Assembly (NCBI GenBank): GCA_947167995.1
Contig: CAMVKS010000021.1
Coordinates: 1 to 44,793 of the forward strand
Source of the DNA: an uncultured Prevotellaceae bacterium
Lineage (GTDB): Bacteria > Bacteroidota > Bacteroidia > Bacteroidales > Muribaculaceae
Direction of reading: 5' to 3'
DNA length: 44,793 bases
Shown: positions 16,071 through 25,484 of the stretch, piece after piece
How the letters are laid out: the number at the start of each line of letters is the position of its first letter
How positions within the stretch are numbered: the first letter of the stretch is position 1
Notes under the pieces: generated by a model
Told to the model about the DNA's origin: nothing
Database searches by the model: none
Seen by the model: the letters and a program-made list of their open reading frames with translations, nothing else
Position numbers and translations under genes: made by a program

Positions 16071-17720
16071 ATGAAAAAATTTGCTTTTACTTTATGTTTA
16101 TTACTGGGAATAGCATTGTTGCTTGGCGCTCAACGTCGAAGCAACAATAATTCGATGCAGAAACTGCTCAATGCGCAGTATGCAATCTCCAATTTTTATG
16201 TAGACACGGTCAATAATGACCAACTTATCGAAGAGGCTATCAGAGGAATGCTTGAGAGTTTGGACCCACATTCTACTTATACCGATGCCAAGGAGACTAA
16301 AGAGCTGGAAGAGCCCTTGCAGGGTGAGTTCAGCGGTATCGGCATTCAGTTCAATATGAAGCAGGACACTCTGTATGTGATTCAGACTATTGTTGGCGGT
16401 CCATCCGAGAAAGTAGGAATTCTGGCAGGTGACCGCATTGTCACCGTCAACGATACTGTCATTGCCGGCGTCAAGATGAAGAACAGCGACATCATGAAAC
16501 GACTGCGTGGCAAGAAGGGCACCAAGGTAACAGTTCAAGTTAAGCGTGGGAACAACCCCGAGCTCATTACTTTCCGAATCACTCGTGACAACATCCCTCT
16601 TTACAGCGTGGATGCTGCCTACATGATTGACGGCAAAACCGGTTATATCCAGATTTCACGCTTCGGTGCCAAGACTCACGAAGAAATGGTTGAGGCCATC
16701 GAGAAACTCTTGGATCAGGGAATGAAGCAGCTCATCATCGACCTGGGCGACAATGGAGGTGGATATCTCAACTCGGCAGTCGACATGTGCAATGAGTTCT
16801 TGAACCGCAATCAGCTCATAGTTTACACTCAGGGAAACAACTCTCCACGTCAAGATGCCAAGGCCGATGGTTTCGGCAACTATAAAGACATGAAACTTGT
16901 GGTTATCGTTGACCAGTTCTCGGCTTCGGCAAGCGAAATTTTCTCGGGTGCCATGCAAGACTGGGACCGAGCTGTAATTGTGGGTCGTCGCACCTACGGG
17001 AAAGGCTTGGTGCAACGCCCATTCCGCTTTGACGATGGCTCGATGATGCGACTCACAGTGGCTCGATACTACACTCCATCGGGACGATGCATCCAGAAGC
17101 CTTACACTAAGGGCGACAAAGAACATTATGAAGAGGACCTGCTCGATCGTTCTAAAGAAGGTGAATATTTCCACATCGACAGCATTCAGTTCAACGATTC
17201 ACTCACCTATAGAACGCTCAAGAATGAGCGCATTATCTATGGCGGTGGCGGTATCATGCCCGACGTTTTCGTTCCGCTCGACACCACAGAGAACAGCAAG
17301 TACTACCGCGACATGTTGGCTAAGGGCGTCATTAACCAGTTTGCTGTTGACTATGTCGATAAGAATCGTGAACGCATCAAAACGGAATATACCGATGTTC
17401 ATGACTTTGACAGGCGTTTCTCGCTTACCGAAGACGACATGAAGAACTTCATTGCCATGGGTGAGCGTGACAAGGTTGCCTATAACGACGAGCAGTACAA
17501 AATAAGCGAGAATCTCTTAAAGACTGTACTTAAGGGACTGATTGCTCGAGATGTCTTTGCCGATCCAGGAGCCTACACAATCATCATCAATCACCGCAAC
17601 AAGGACGTGCAAGAAGCTCTGAGAGTGATTAACGATGACAAACTCTACAACTCGTTGCTCCAGCATGGCAACACCGAGTATGATAGACTGGCTCGAGAGC
17701 GACAAGCCAAGAAGAAATAA
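16071..17720 (+). CDS. S41 family C-terminal processing peptidase with PDZ domain
   Basis: A 549-residue periplasmic serine protease with signal peptide (MKKFAFTLCLLLGIALLLGA). The CtpA/Prc order is present: a short helical domain, a PDZ domain (~85-175; FSGIGIQF, GPSEKVGILAGDRIVTVND), then the tail-specific protease domain with the catalytic serine in FSASASE and the catalytic lysine in TYGKGLVQ, near GSMMRLTVARYYTPSGRCIQ. Such enzymes trim envelope protein C-termini, for example lipoproteins or penicillin-binding proteins. The C-terminal ~150 residues are a helical extension usual for Bacteroidota members. It starts 31 bases after coaD and is followed by a strong terminator, so it is the last gene of the parE unit. 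The natural substrate is unknown. Confidence 0.9.
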   Translation: MKKFAFTLCLLLGIALLLGAQRRSNNNSMQKLLNAQYAISNFYVDTVNNDQLIEEAIRGMLESLDPHSTYTDAKETKELEEPLQGEFSGIGIQFNMKQDTLYVIQTIVGGPSEKVGILAGDRIVTVNDTVIAGVKMKNSDIMKRLRGKKGTKVTVQVKRGNNPELITFRITRDNIPLYSVDAAYMIDGKTGYIQISRFGAKTHEEMVEAIEKLLDQGMKQLIIDLGDNGGGYLNSAVDMCNEFLNRNQLIVYTQGNNSPRQDAKADGFGNYKDMKLVVIVDQFSASASEIFSGAMQDWDRAVIVGRRTYGKGLVQRPFRFDDGSMMRLTVARYYTPSGRCIQKPYTKGDKEHYEEDLLDRSKEGEYFHIDSIQFNDSLTYRTLKNERIIYGGGGIMPDVFVPLDTTENSKYYRDMLAKGVINQFAVDYVDKNRERIKTEYTDVHDFDRRFSLTEDDMKNFIAMGERDKVAYNDEQYKISENLLKTVLKGLIARDVFADPGAYTIIINHRNKDVQEALRVINDDKLYNSLLQHGNTEYDRLARERQAKKK

Positions 17721-17730
17721 TTGAAACAGT

Positions 17731-17785
17731 AAAGGAATTAAAGGAGACCAAAGTTTGCCGCTCCTTTAATTCCTTTTCTTGTTTT
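17731..17785 (+). terminator. Strong terminator ending the parE-coaD-S41 unit
   Basis: Perfect 16-bp stem: bases 17731-17746 (AAAGGAATTAAAGGAG) pair with 17761-17776, loop of 14, followed by TCTTGTTTTG. Confidence 0.85.
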
Positions 17786-17816
17786 GTCAAATCTATACCT
17801 TCAATTTTAGAAAACC

Positions 17817-19733
17817 ATGGGACCGGGAATGAGGGGAGGCGGTGGTTATCGCCGAAACCAAGGAACAGCTAAGATGCCTCCAGGAGGACTCAAGACTGCT
17901 GGCAGGCTGCTCAAGTTGATGCTGAGCAGCTACAAGTGGTCGTTGCTGGTGGTTGCGATTTGCATCTTGGTGACAACGGCAACAACGTTGATTTCAACAC
18001 TCTTCACGCGCACACTCATCGACGATTATATAGCCCCGTTGAGCGTTGAGGCCCATCCCGACTTCGGGCCGCTTGCTGTAACTCTCTTCAAGCTTGCCGC
18101 TGTGTTGCTGGTGGGAGTGGCTTGCTCCTACCTCAATAGCCGGTTGATGATAAACGTCAGCCAGGGAATGTTGCTGAAGCTACGTGAGCAACTGTTTGAA
18201 CACATGGAATCCCTGCCCGTCAAGTTCTTTGACCAGAACTCCCATGGCGATGTGATGAGTGTTTATACCAACGATGTCGACTCCCTGAGGCAGATGGTGG
18301 GCAACAGTCTGCCTAATGTCTTCAGCTCTTTGATTACCATTGTGGCAACTCTCTCGAGCATGTTTGTGCTCAACTGGCAACTCACATTGCTCACTATTGC
18401 TCTTACCACAGTGATGGTGTTTACCACCAAGTGGCTCGGTGGGCGCTCGGCGATCTATTTCAGGCGTCAGCAGAATGATATGGGGGCAATGAACGGATTT
18501 GTGGAAGAAATGCTCACTGGACAGAAGGTGGTAAAGACTTTCTGCCATGAAGACGAGGCTTTGGAGCAGTTTGAACAGCTCAATGAGAGCCTCAGAGACA
18601 GTGCATGCAATGCCAACAAAGTCGCCAACATTGTGATGCCCATAAATGGAAATCTCTCAAACCTCATCTATGTCACATGTGCAGCAGTGGGAGCTATGGT
18701 CGCATTGGGTGGGGGAGGACTCACGGTGGGAACTCTCGTGTCGTTTCTTACTCTGATCAAGAACTTCACACAGCCTGTGTCGCAGGTGAGCAACCAGGTC
18801 AACAGTGTGGTAGCTTCTTTGGCTGGTGCCGAGAGGGTGTTCAATGTAATGGATCAGACAAGTGAGGATGACAGCTCAGCAACAGTCAAACTCGTGAACG
18901 TGGAAGAGAGCGACGACGGGACGATGACCGAGACACAAGAGTTCACTAAGTCGTGGGCATGGAAGAAGCCTGTACAAGGTGGCTTTGAACTTGTGAAGCA
19001 GCAAGGTGAGGTCGACTTCTCTTGTGTGGATTTCGGATATGTGCCCGAGAAACAGGTGCTCTTTGACATCGACCTCGACACCGATGCAGGCCAGAAGGTG
19101 GCATTGGTGGGAGGGACAGGAGCAGGAAAGACCACGATCACCAATCTCATCAATCGATTCTATGATATTCAAGACGGTGAGATTCTATATGACAACATTC
19201 CCATTAAGCAGATTTGCCGTTCCGACCTGCGTAGAAGCTTGGGGATGGTGCTGCAAGAGACACATCTCTTTACAGGTACTGTGATGGATAATATTCGTTA
19301 CGGAAGGCTCGATGCCACCGACCAAGAATGTATCGATGCGGCAAAGCTTGTTCATGCACACGATTTCATCTCGCGTCTGGCTCATGGATACTACACGATG
19401 CTAACTGCCGACGGAGGCAACTTGTCGCAAGGTGAAAGGCAGCTCATCGCCATAGCACGCGCCGCTGTCGCCAATCCTCCCGCACTCATCCTCGATGAGG
19501 CCACAAGCAATATCGACACTCGAACCGAGCGCATGATACAGAAAGGAATGGATTCACTCATGGATGGACGGTCTACTTTTGTCATTGCACACAGGCTCAG
19601 CACAGTGCGTAATGCCGACATCATTGTTGTCATGGAAAAAGGACGAATCATTGAACAGGGCAATCACGACGAACTGATAGCTCGACAAGGACGTTACTAC
19701 CAGCTCTACACAGGCAACGGTATCACCGACTGA
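17817..19733 (+). CDS. ABC exporter (ABCB/MsbA type, fused membrane and ATPase domains)
   Basis: A 638-residue half-transporter expected to work as a homodimer in the inner membrane. After a glycine-rich, basic N-terminus it has six membrane segments (~40-320) including the conserved LPVKFFDQNSHGDVMSVYTNDVDSL region. The ATPase domain (~395-630) has Walker A GGTGAGKTT, Q-loop VLQETHLF, signature LSQGERQLIAIARA, Walker B ALILDEATSNID and H-loop IAHRLSTV, all intact. An acidic insert (EESDDGTMTE) lies between membrane and ATPase parts. Exporters of this class move lipids, peptides or drugs; the cargo cannot be told from sequence. The stop codon lies inside the first copy of a duplicated terminator. 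Confidence 0.88.
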   Translation: MGPGMRGGGGYRRNQGTAKMPPGGLKTAGRLLKLMLSSYKWSLLVVAICILVTTATTLISTLFTRTLIDDYIAPLSVEAHPDFGPLAVTLFKLAAVLLVGVACSYLNSRLMINVSQGMLLKLREQLFEHMESLPVKFFDQNSHGDVMSVYTNDVDSLRQMVGNSLPNVFSSLITIVATLSSMFVLNWQLTLLTIALTTVMVFTTKWLGGRSAIYFRRQQNDMGAMNGFVEEMLTGQKVVKTFCHEDEALEQFEQLNESLRDSACNANKVANIVMPINGNLSNLIYVTCAAVGAMVALGGGGLTVGTLVSFLTLIKNFTQPVSQVSNQVNSVVASLAGAERVFNVMDQTSEDDSSATVKLVNVEESDDGTMTETQEFTKSWAWKKPVQGGFELVKQQGEVDFSCVDFGYVPEKQVLFDIDLDTDAGQKVALVGGTGAGKTTITNLINRFYDIQDGEILYDNIPIKQICRSDLRRSLGMVLQETHLFTGTVMDNIRYGRLDATDQECIDAAKLVHAHDFISRLAHGYYTMLTADGGNLSQGERQLIAIARAAVANPPALILDEATSNIDTRTERMIQKGMDSLMDGRSTFVIAHRLSTVRNADIIVVMEKGRIIEQGNHDELIARQGRYYQLYTGNGITD

Positions 19734-19831
19734 CTCCAAAATCGAACAAAAAGAACCGTCCCCTTTGTCTGATTTTTCCGACTGACTCCAAAATCGGACA
19801 AAAAGAACCGTCCCCTTTGTCCGATTTTTTG
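19726..19831 (+). terminator. Tandemly duplicated 52-bp terminator
   Basis: Two direct copies with a 52-base period (19726-19777 and 19778-19829) each contain CCGACTGACTCC and a hairpin AAAATCGGACAAA / TTTGTCCGATTTT followed by T-rich sequence. Copy 2 has a perfect stem; copy 1 has a G-U pair and an A-C mismatch. The exporter's TGA stop is within copy 1. The upstream arm matches the terminator at 10222-10263. Confidence 0.85.
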
Positions 19832-19843
19832 TTTTGAGAGAAA

Positions 19844-19878
19844 AAAGCAGGACTCCTGAATTTCAGAAGTCCTGCTTT
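19844..19878 (-). terminator. Terminator of tRNA-His
   Basis: On the - strand AAAGCAGGACT pairs with AGTCCTGCTTT and is followed by TTTCTC. It begins at the encoded CCA end of the tRNA, so termination occurs immediately behind the gene. Confidence 0.8.
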
Positions 19879-19880
19879 GG

Positions 19881-19955
<75 letters not shown>

Positions 19956-19973
19956 ATTTTTCAATTGCGACTG

Positions 19974-20004
19974 CAAAGATAGATGTTTTTTTTGATTTGT
20001 GCAA
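19974..20004 (-). promoter_or_regulatory. Promoter of tRNA-His
   Basis: On the - strand TTG (20004-20002), 20-bp spacer, TATCTTTG (19981-19974), just upstream of the tRNA 5' end. Confidence 0.75.
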
Positions 20005-20097
20005 CACTTTTGGGCGTTTTTTGTGAGTTTTTGGAAAAAAACGAGATGAAATAGGAATGATTGACCAAGAATCCACATCAATACGATGAGGTTGTCT

Positions 20098-20145
20098 AAA
20101 CACTGCCATGTGTTTATGAACAACTTTGAGGCAGTGCTTTTTATT
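20098..20145. terminator. Hairpin downstream of nagA
   Basis: AAACACTGCC (20098-20107) can pair with GGCAGTGCTTT (20130-20140). The T run (CTTTTTATTT) follows it on the + strand, whereas nagA is on the -, where only TTTAG follows. It is therefore a plausible but imperfect terminator for nagA. Confidence 0.45.
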
Positions 20146-21312
20146 TCAAATTTTCTCTTCGAGGTTTACTCTGTTGCCCATGCAATATACCGCTTTGAGC
20201 TTGATGTCGTTGTCGAGAAGCAGTATGTCGGCATCTTTCCCTCTCTGTAGCGAGCCTTTTCGGTCGTATACTCCCATGATGCGTGCCGGAGTCTCGGCAA
20301 CCATTCGGCAAGCGTCTTGAAGAGGTATGTCGGCAAGGTGTACTGCGGTGGCAATGAGTCGGTCCATGGTAGCAATACTTCCTGCCAATGCCGAGCGGTC
20401 GGCAAGCTTGCAGACTCCATCTTCAATGATTACACGCGGGTCGAATGCCTTGTGGCTGTCGCTGGCAGCTACAGCCAGTGCATCGGTTACCAGAGCGGTC
20501 TTCTCCACTCCCTTCATGTGATAAACGAGCTTGAGCAGGGTGGGAGGCACATGGATACCGTCGGCAATCATCTCAACCGTCATGTTTTCCATCAGGTATA
20601 CCGCCTCTACTGTACCAGCATGCTTGAACTCACGCACATTGTGGAACCCTGGCATGCCGTTATAGAAATGTGTGGCATGTGTGTAGCCGGCATCGTAGGC
20701 CAGTTTTACATGGTCAAACTCTGCTGCCGTGTGGGCGATAGAAGGAAGCACGCCCTTTCTCGTTAGGTAGGGTCCCATTTCTATGGCACCTGGCAGTTCG
20801 GGTGCCGAGTCCCATCTTTTGATGGAATTGAAATCTTCGACAACATGATGATATTCGTTGGGGTCGGGTAGTCTTATCAATTCAGGCATTTGAGCCCCGG
20901 CTTTGAGGGGGTTGAAATAAGGTCCTTCAAGATGCAGTCCCAGCACACCGCTGAATGGGTCCTCGATGAGTTCATCGCATGTGTGTGCCGCCGCTTCAAT
21001 CATTGGCAATGTTGACGACGACAATGTGGGGAATATGGAGGTGGTTCCATGTTTCCTGTGAGCAATAACGGCTTTGATAAATGCCTCTTTATTGCCTTCC
21101 ATGAAGTCGCATCCACCACCACCATGGCAATGCAGGTCGATGCCACCAGGCACCACATACATTCCTAATGCGTTGATAGCGGTCTCGGCACGAGGCTCTA
21201 TGTTGCTGTTCTTCCTGATCTCTACTATGCGAGAGTCCTCAAAGAGCAGCGAGCCATCGTTTATCCACCCCGATGGAGTGAGAATCTGACCATTATATAT
21301 CTGAGTTAACAT
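20146..21312 (-). CDS. nagA: N-acetylglucosamine-6-phosphate deacetylase
   Basis: A 388-residue amidohydrolase of normal NagA length. It removes acetate from N-acetylglucosamine-6-phosphate to give glucosamine-6-phosphate, feeding host glycan or recycled peptidoglycan sugars into glycolysis or cell-wall synthesis. Landmarks: GMYVVPGGIDLHCHGGGG (metal-binding region), GLHLEGPYFNP (metal Glu), SIAHTAAE and THATHFYNGMPG (metal His residues and substrate loop), EMIADGIHVPP, and the catalytic Asp in LVTDAL. All expected residues are present. It stands alone with its own promoter; no nagB or transporter is adjacent in this window. Confidence 0.93.
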   Translation of the reverse strand: MLTQIYNGQILTPSGWINDGSLLFEDSRIVEIRKNSNIEPRAETAINALGMYVVPGGIDLHCHGGGGCDFMEGNKEAFIKAVIAHRKHGTTSIFPTLSSSTLPMIEAAAHTCDELIEDPFSGVLGLHLEGPYFNPLKAGAQMPELIRLPDPNEYHHVVEDFNSIKRWDSAPELPGAIEMGPYLTRKGVLPSIAHTAAEFDHVKLAYDAGYTHATHFYNGMPGFHNVREFKHAGTVEAVYLMENMTVEMIADGIHVPPTLLKLVYHMKGVEKTALVTDALAVAASDSHKAFDPRVIIEDGVCKLADRSALAGSIATMDRLIATAVHLADIPLQDACRMVAETPARIMGVYDRKGSLQRGKDADILLLDNDIKLKAVYCMGNRVNLEEKI

Positions 21313-21357
21313 TGGTTGGTGTGATGCGCGTTTTTATGGGTTTTATTTTTATCATCA

Positions 21358-21390
21358 CAAAGGTAATAATATTTTTTTAATAAAATACAA
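21358..21390 (-). promoter_or_regulatory. Promoter of nagA
   Basis: On the - strand TTG (21390-21388), 22-bp spacer, TACCTTTG (21365-21358). The spacer is at the long end of the accepted range. Confidence 0.6.
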
Positions 21391-21465
21391 AAAATAAGAA
21401 AATAATCTATAACAAGTGTGAATTGAGGCGGTATATAAGCCAACTTCTTGTCTTGATGGCAAGAA

Positions 21466-22665
21466 TTATGGTCTACTTGATGTTTTCAGGCATGAGATGG
21501 AGCAGAGCAAGGATGCTGCAATGAGAGGAAGGAATGCCATGTTGGGCACCTGGAGTGAGCTTAGCCAGATAACAGCTGTGGTTAAGATGAGAATGATGTT
21601 CAAGCAGTGCCCCCACAGTAGCATGCGGCCCATTTTTTTGAACCAAGGCAGTATCGATAGCAGCAACAACAGCGGATGCAGCCACAGGATGTTGTAATTG
21701 GGCATCACGGCTTCATGGGTAGAGATGAATTCTATAAAGAAGACGATGCATCCGGCCAGGCCGGCGACGAGGAAGAAGATGGAGTAGTACCATCGAGTGT
21801 TTTTCCCTTTTCTCAGGTCTATCACTGTGATAACGATAGACAGAGCCAGCACTATCAATGCCATCGTCATGGGAGTGAGATACCATGGAGTGGGTGGGGC
21901 TACTATGCCGTTGTCGCTTCCTGGTTGGAGAATTGTGCGTCTCGACACAAGCGGTACTGGCTGGCCATCACGCATCACAACGGCACTGTCGAGAGCGTGC
22001 ATGAGGAATAGTGGGACAAAGGTTTGGGTGCGCGAGTCCATCACTGTGTCGCAGGCTGCACCGAGCACGAGGTCTATTCCAAACTGTTCCCATGGATAGT
22101 TGCGAGTGTAGTGAGTCATAACCTGTCGCAGGGTTTTGCCCACAATGTAGTGGCACTTGTCAAAGTCTATGGGGTGTCCTAAAGCGTTTTCTATCACGTC
22201 GCGTGGTCGTGTGGCGCAGTTGTCGCTGAAATGACGATAACGGTACTCACGATTTTCGGGCCTTACGTTCCAAGCCAGGGCATCCCACACCTTTTGGGTC
22301 TGTTCGGGGGTGAGATTAAGTTCTTGTTGAACTCTCTTGCGGCCATTTTTTATGCCGCTGTCGTGGTTGGGGGGCATGATGGCGCACAGGTAGTCGGTTT
22401 CTCCCATGATGTAACGCATGATGAAGCCCGGAGAGTTGAAGTCAAACACACCATAATTGATATAGTAATTTCCGGTGGAGTCGGAGAGTAGTATCTCGCT
22501 GTGTCCAAACACCTCAAAAATCTCATCACCGGGGTAGAAGGTGATAAGGCTCACCTTGATGGGGTGTGATGTGGCATTTGCCGAGTCGGCTTTTGTCTCT
22601 TGTGCCGCCGCAAATGATGCTGTGAGCACGATAAATGTCAATAATAATAGATGGCGTGTCCTCAT
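21466..22665 (-). CDS. DUF4105 (Lnb N-terminal periplasmic-like) membrane protein
   Basis: A 399-residue protein with signal peptide (MRTRHLLLLTFIVLTASFAAAQ). Residues ~35-240 match the DUF4105 pattern: VSLITFYPGDEIFEVFGHSEILLSD, YYINYGVFDF, FIMRYIMGETDY, and RYRHFSDNCATRPRD with the conserved Asn-Cys reminiscent of a cysteine-protease-like fold. The C-terminal ~140 residues carry about four membrane segments with few loops, so the domain probably faces the periplasm from the inner membrane. Function is unknown. It starts 4 bases after the ABC-F stop codon, so it is the second gene of that operon. Confidence 0.8.
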   Translation of the reverse strand: MRTRHLLLLTFIVLTASFAAAQETKADSANATSHPIKVSLITFYPGDEIFEVFGHSEILLSDSTGNYYINYGVFDFNSPGFIMRYIMGETDYLCAIMPPNHDSGIKNGRKRVQQELNLTPEQTQKVWDALAWNVRPENREYRYRHFSDNCATRPRDVIENALGHPIDFDKCHYIVGKTLRQVMTHYTRNYPWEQFGIDLVLGAACDTVMDSRTQTFVPLFLMHALDSAVVMRDGQPVPLVSRRTILQPGSDNGIVAPPTPWYLTPMTMALIVLALSIVITVIDLRKGKNTRWYYSIFFLVAGLAGCIVFFIEFISTHEAVMPNYNILWLHPLLLLLSILPWFKKMGRMLLWGHCLNIILILTTAVIWLSSLQVPNMAFLPLIAASLLCSISCLKTSSRP

Positions 22666-22669
22666 AATC

Positions 22670-24541
22670 TTATTCTTCTTTTTCGCTTAACTCGAGCCAG
22701 CGCATCTCTTTTTCTTCGAGTATCTCTTGTATCTCGTTGTATCGTGCGCTCTTGGCGTCCATGTCGGTTATAACTTTACCGCTGGCAAACAAAGTGTCGA
22801 GTTGTTGCTTCTCGTTAGAGAGTTGTTCTATTTCAACATTGAGTTGCTCGAGTTCTCGTTTTTCTTTGTAAGAAAGTTTGAGCGACTTGTCGCGCACGTT
22901 GTATTGCACCTTTTCTTTAGGTTTGGCATTGGCACGTGCCTCTTTGGCGGCAAGTTGGTCATGATAGTCTTTCCATGCGCGATATTCACTGTAGTTTCCT
23001 GGGAAATCCTTGACAATGCCATTGCCCATGAATACGAAGGTGTGGTCAACAGTGCGGTCCATAAAGAAGCGGTCGTGGCTGACGATAATGACGCATCCGT
23101 TGAACTTCGACAGGTAGTCCTCTAAAATCTCGAGAGTGGAGATGTCGAGGTCGTTGGTGGGCTCGTCGAGGATGAGGAAGTTGGGCTTGCCCATGAGCAC
23201 CATAGCTAAATATAGTCGTCGTTTCTCGCCACCGCTCAATGTGTGGATGTACTTCTGTTGCTCGTTGTTGTTGAAGAGGAAGAGGTTGAGAAACTGTGCC
23301 GCCGTGTAATGTGTTTTCTCGTCAAAGACGATATACTCGGCAATGTCTCGCACTGCATCGATGACCTTCTTGCTCTCGTCAAGCTCGATGCCCTCTTGGC
23401 TGTAGTAACCAAAGCGTAATGTCTTGCCCAGCTCAAAGTGCCCGCTGTCGCATGGCACCTCACCGAGCAATAGTTTTATGAAAGTGGATTTTCCCACTCC
23501 GTTGTCGCCCACGATGCCAAGCTTCTCGTAGCGCGCAAAGGTGTAGTCGAAGTCTTTGAGAATCACCTTGTCGCCATAGGCCTTGCAAACATTGTGGGCA
23601 GTGAATATTTTCTTGCCTATGTAGGCCGACTTGACATTGAGCTTGACGTCGCCTCGGTCTCTGATCCCCCGGGCACGCTCCTTGAGGTCATAGAACGCGT
23701 CGATGCGGTATTGTGCCTTGTGCTGGCGTGCCTGTGGCTGCCGGCGCATCCATTCAAGCTCGGTGCGCAGCAGGTTGCGGGCTTTCTCGACCTGTGCATT
23801 TTGTGCCTCGATGCGCTCGGCTCGTTTCTCGAGATAGTAGTTGTAGTTGCCATCATAGGTGAATATCTCTTGCTGGTCCATCTCGATGATGCGGGTGCAG
23901 ATGTTGTCGAGGAAGTATCGGTCGTGAGTGACCATGAGCAGCGTCATGTTGCTGCGCTTGAGGTAGTTCTCAAGCCACTCAATCATGTCGATGTCGAGGT
24001 GGTTGGTTGGCTCGTCAAGGATGAGCAGTTGTGGCTCGTCGATGAGAATCTTGGCGAGTGCCACACGCTTGATTTGCCCGCCGCTTAGCTCGGTCACTGG
24101 TTGGTGGAAGTCGGCAATTTTCAGTTTTGTGAGAATCTGCTTGAAGCGGTCCTCATAGTCCCAAGCGTGACAGGTGTCCATTTCCTGAATGGCAGCAGTC
24201 ATGGCGTCGGGGTCGGCAGTCTTGACCGCATGTTCATAGTTCAGCACGGCGGTAGCTGCAGGGTTTTCGTCTTCGAGACAAGCGTCTATGACAGTTTTCG
24301 CTCCTTTGAAAGATGGTGCTTGCTGTAGATATCCAATGCGCAAGTTGTTGCGGTAGATGATGGAGCCGTCGTCGGGGGTATCGACCCCTGCCAGCAAGTT
24401 CAGCAGTGTGCTCTTGCCAGTTCCGTTCTTGGCGATAAGACCCACCTTGTCTCCCTCGTCAAGCCCGAAAGAGATGTCGCCAAAGAGCAAGTCATATCCA
24501 AATGACTTGGTCAAATTCTCAACTTGCAGTATTACTCCCAT
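22670..24541 (-). CDS. ABC-F ATPase (Uup-like), ribosome-associated
   Basis: A 623-residue soluble protein with two ABC ATPase domains and no membrane segments, the mark of ABC-F proteins that act on the ribosome rather than in transport. Domain 1 has AKNGTGKSTLL, LSGGQIKRVALAK and LLILDEPTNHLD; domain 2 has GDNGVGKSTF, LSGGEKRRLYLAMVL and FLILDEPTNDLD. The linker (~240-300) is long and basic, and the C-terminal ~90 residues form a charged coiled coil (KEKRELEQLNVEIEQLSNEK), as in Uup. A housekeeping role is more likely than antibiotic protection, but sequence alone does not decide. First gene of an operon with the DUF4105 gene. Confidence 0.88.
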   Translation of the reverse strand: MGVILQVENLTKSFGYDLLFGDISFGLDEGDKVGLIAKNGTGKSTLLNLLAGVDTPDDGSIIYRNNLRIGYLQQAPSFKGAKTVIDACLEDENPAATAVLNYEHAVKTADPDAMTAAIQEMDTCHAWDYEDRFKQILTKLKIADFHQPVTELSGGQIKRVALAKILIDEPQLLILDEPTNHLDIDMIEWLENYLKRSNMTLLMVTHDRYFLDNICTRIIEMDQQEIFTYDGNYNYYLEKRAERIEAQNAQVEKARNLLRTELEWMRRQPQARQHKAQYRIDAFYDLKERARGIRDRGDVKLNVKSAYIGKKIFTAHNVCKAYGDKVILKDFDYTFARYEKLGIVGDNGVGKSTFIKLLLGEVPCDSGHFELGKTLRFGYYSQEGIELDESKKVIDAVRDIAEYIVFDEKTHYTAAQFLNLFLFNNNEQQKYIHTLSGGEKRRLYLAMVLMGKPNFLILDEPTNDLDISTLEILEDYLSKFNGCVIIVSHDRFFMDRTVDHTFVFMGNGIVKDFPGNYSEYRAWKDYHDQLAAKEARANAKPKEKVQYNVRDKSLKLSYKEKRELEQLNVEIEQLSNEKQQLDTLFASGKVITDMDAKSARYNEIQEILEEKEMRWLELSEKEE

Positions 24542-24562
24542 TGCTTTTTTATAAAATCAGTG

Positions 24563-24570
24563 CAAAAATA
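24563..24570 (-). promoter_or_regulatory. Probable -7 element for the ABC-F operon
   Basis: TATTTTTG on the - strand, 22 bases before the ATG; no good -33 element seen. Confidence 0.4.
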
Positions 24571-24603
24571 GTAAAAAATGATATTATCAGCATTAATGTG
24601 GAA

Positions 24604-24642
24604 AGAAAAAATACTGCCAGCCTCAATGTTTGGGGCTGGCAG
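24604..24642 (-). terminator. Terminator of the frd operon
   Basis: On the - strand CTGCCAGCC pairs with GGCTGGCAG and is followed by TATTTTTTC. It lies 27 bases after the frdB stop codon. Confidence 0.85.
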
Positions 24643-24669
24643 CTTTGCTGGTTTGTAGAGGTGCAACGG

Positions 24670-25425
24670 TTAGTCGCTGCACTTAGCGCAGATGTACTCG
24701 CGGTTGAGGCGTGCTATGTTGCTCAACTTGATGTTCTTGGGGCACTCGGCTGCACATGCACCAGTGTTGGTGCAGTTGCCAAATCCCAGCTCGTCCATCT
24801 TTTGGAGCATGGCTTTCACGCGCTTCTTAGCCTCGGCTTTACCTTGTGGAAGGAGAGCAAACTGGCTCACCTTGGCCGAAACGAAGAGCATTGCCGAACC
24901 GTTCTTGCATGCTGCTACACAGGCGCCGCAGCCAATGCAGCTTGCGCTGTCCATAGCCTCGTCGGCTGCCACCTTGCTGATGGGGATGGCGTTGGCATCC
25001 TGGGCACCGCCGGTGTTGAAGCTCACGTAACCTCCAGCTTGCTGAATCTTGTCGAACGCGTTGCGGTCAACCATCAAGTCCTTGATAACGGGGAATGCTG
25101 CCGAGCGCCAAGGCTCAACAGTGATGGTCTCTCCATCCTTGAAGCGGCGCATGTAGAGCTGGCATGTAGTAGCTCCAGTCGCGGGTCCATGAGGATGACC
25201 ATTGATGTATAGCGAGCACATACCGCAAATTCCCTCGCGGCAGTCGTGGTCGAAAGCGATGGGCTCTTCACCACGCTCAACGAGTTGCTCGTTGAGGATG
25301 TCGAGAGTCTCGAGGAACGAGGTGTCGGTAGGAATGTCCTGCAACTCATAGGTTACAAATTCACCCTGCGCCTGAGCGTTAGCTTGGCGCCAAACTTTCA
25401 GTTTAATATTAATATTTGTTTCCAT
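24670..25425 (-). CDS. frdB: Fumarate reductase / succinate dehydrogenase iron-sulfur subunit
   Basis: A 251-residue electron-transfer subunit linking flavoprotein and cytochrome b. The start is at [10 protein letters not shown] (25425); an upstream in-frame Met would place repeat sequence in the protein. Cysteines for the [2Fe-2S] cluster are at 62, 67, 70 and 88 (CREGICGMC...C), and the ferredoxin-like half has [11 protein letters not shown] and [15 protein letters not shown] for the [4Fe-4S] and [3Fe-4S] clusters. In anaerobic Bacteroidales the complex works mainly as fumarate reductase, hence the symbol; sdhB is equally used. It is separated from frdA by an inserted four-helix-bundle gene, and an 8-bp repeat array ends 10 bases before its start codon. 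Confidence 0.92.
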   Translation of the reverse strand: METNINIKLKVWRQANAQAQGEFVTYELQDIPTDTSFLETLDILNEQLVERGEEPIAFDHDCREGICGMCSLYINGHPHGPATGATTCQLYMRRFKDGETITVEPWRSAAFPVIKDLMVDRNAFDKIQQAGGYVSFNTGGAQDANAIPISKVAADEAMDSASCIGCGACVAACKNGSAMLFVSAKVSQFALLPQGKAEAKKRVKAMLQKMDELGFGNCTNTGACAAECPKNIKLSNIARLNREYICAKCSD

Positions 25426-25435
25426 ATCTGTAGTG

Positions 25436-25468
25436 GACAAGTAGACAAGAAGACAAGAAGACAAGAAG
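25436..25468. repeat. Array of four 8-bp repeats (GACAAGAA) next to the frdB start
   Basis: GACAAGTA then GACAAGAA three times, exact 8-base period. On the frd mRNA it reads TTCTTGTC repeated and ends 10 bases upstream of the frdB start codon. It is nearly complementary to the array at 25901-25936 on the other side of the inserted gene. Confidence 0.85.
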
Positions 25469-25484
25469 CATGAGAGGACTTCTC

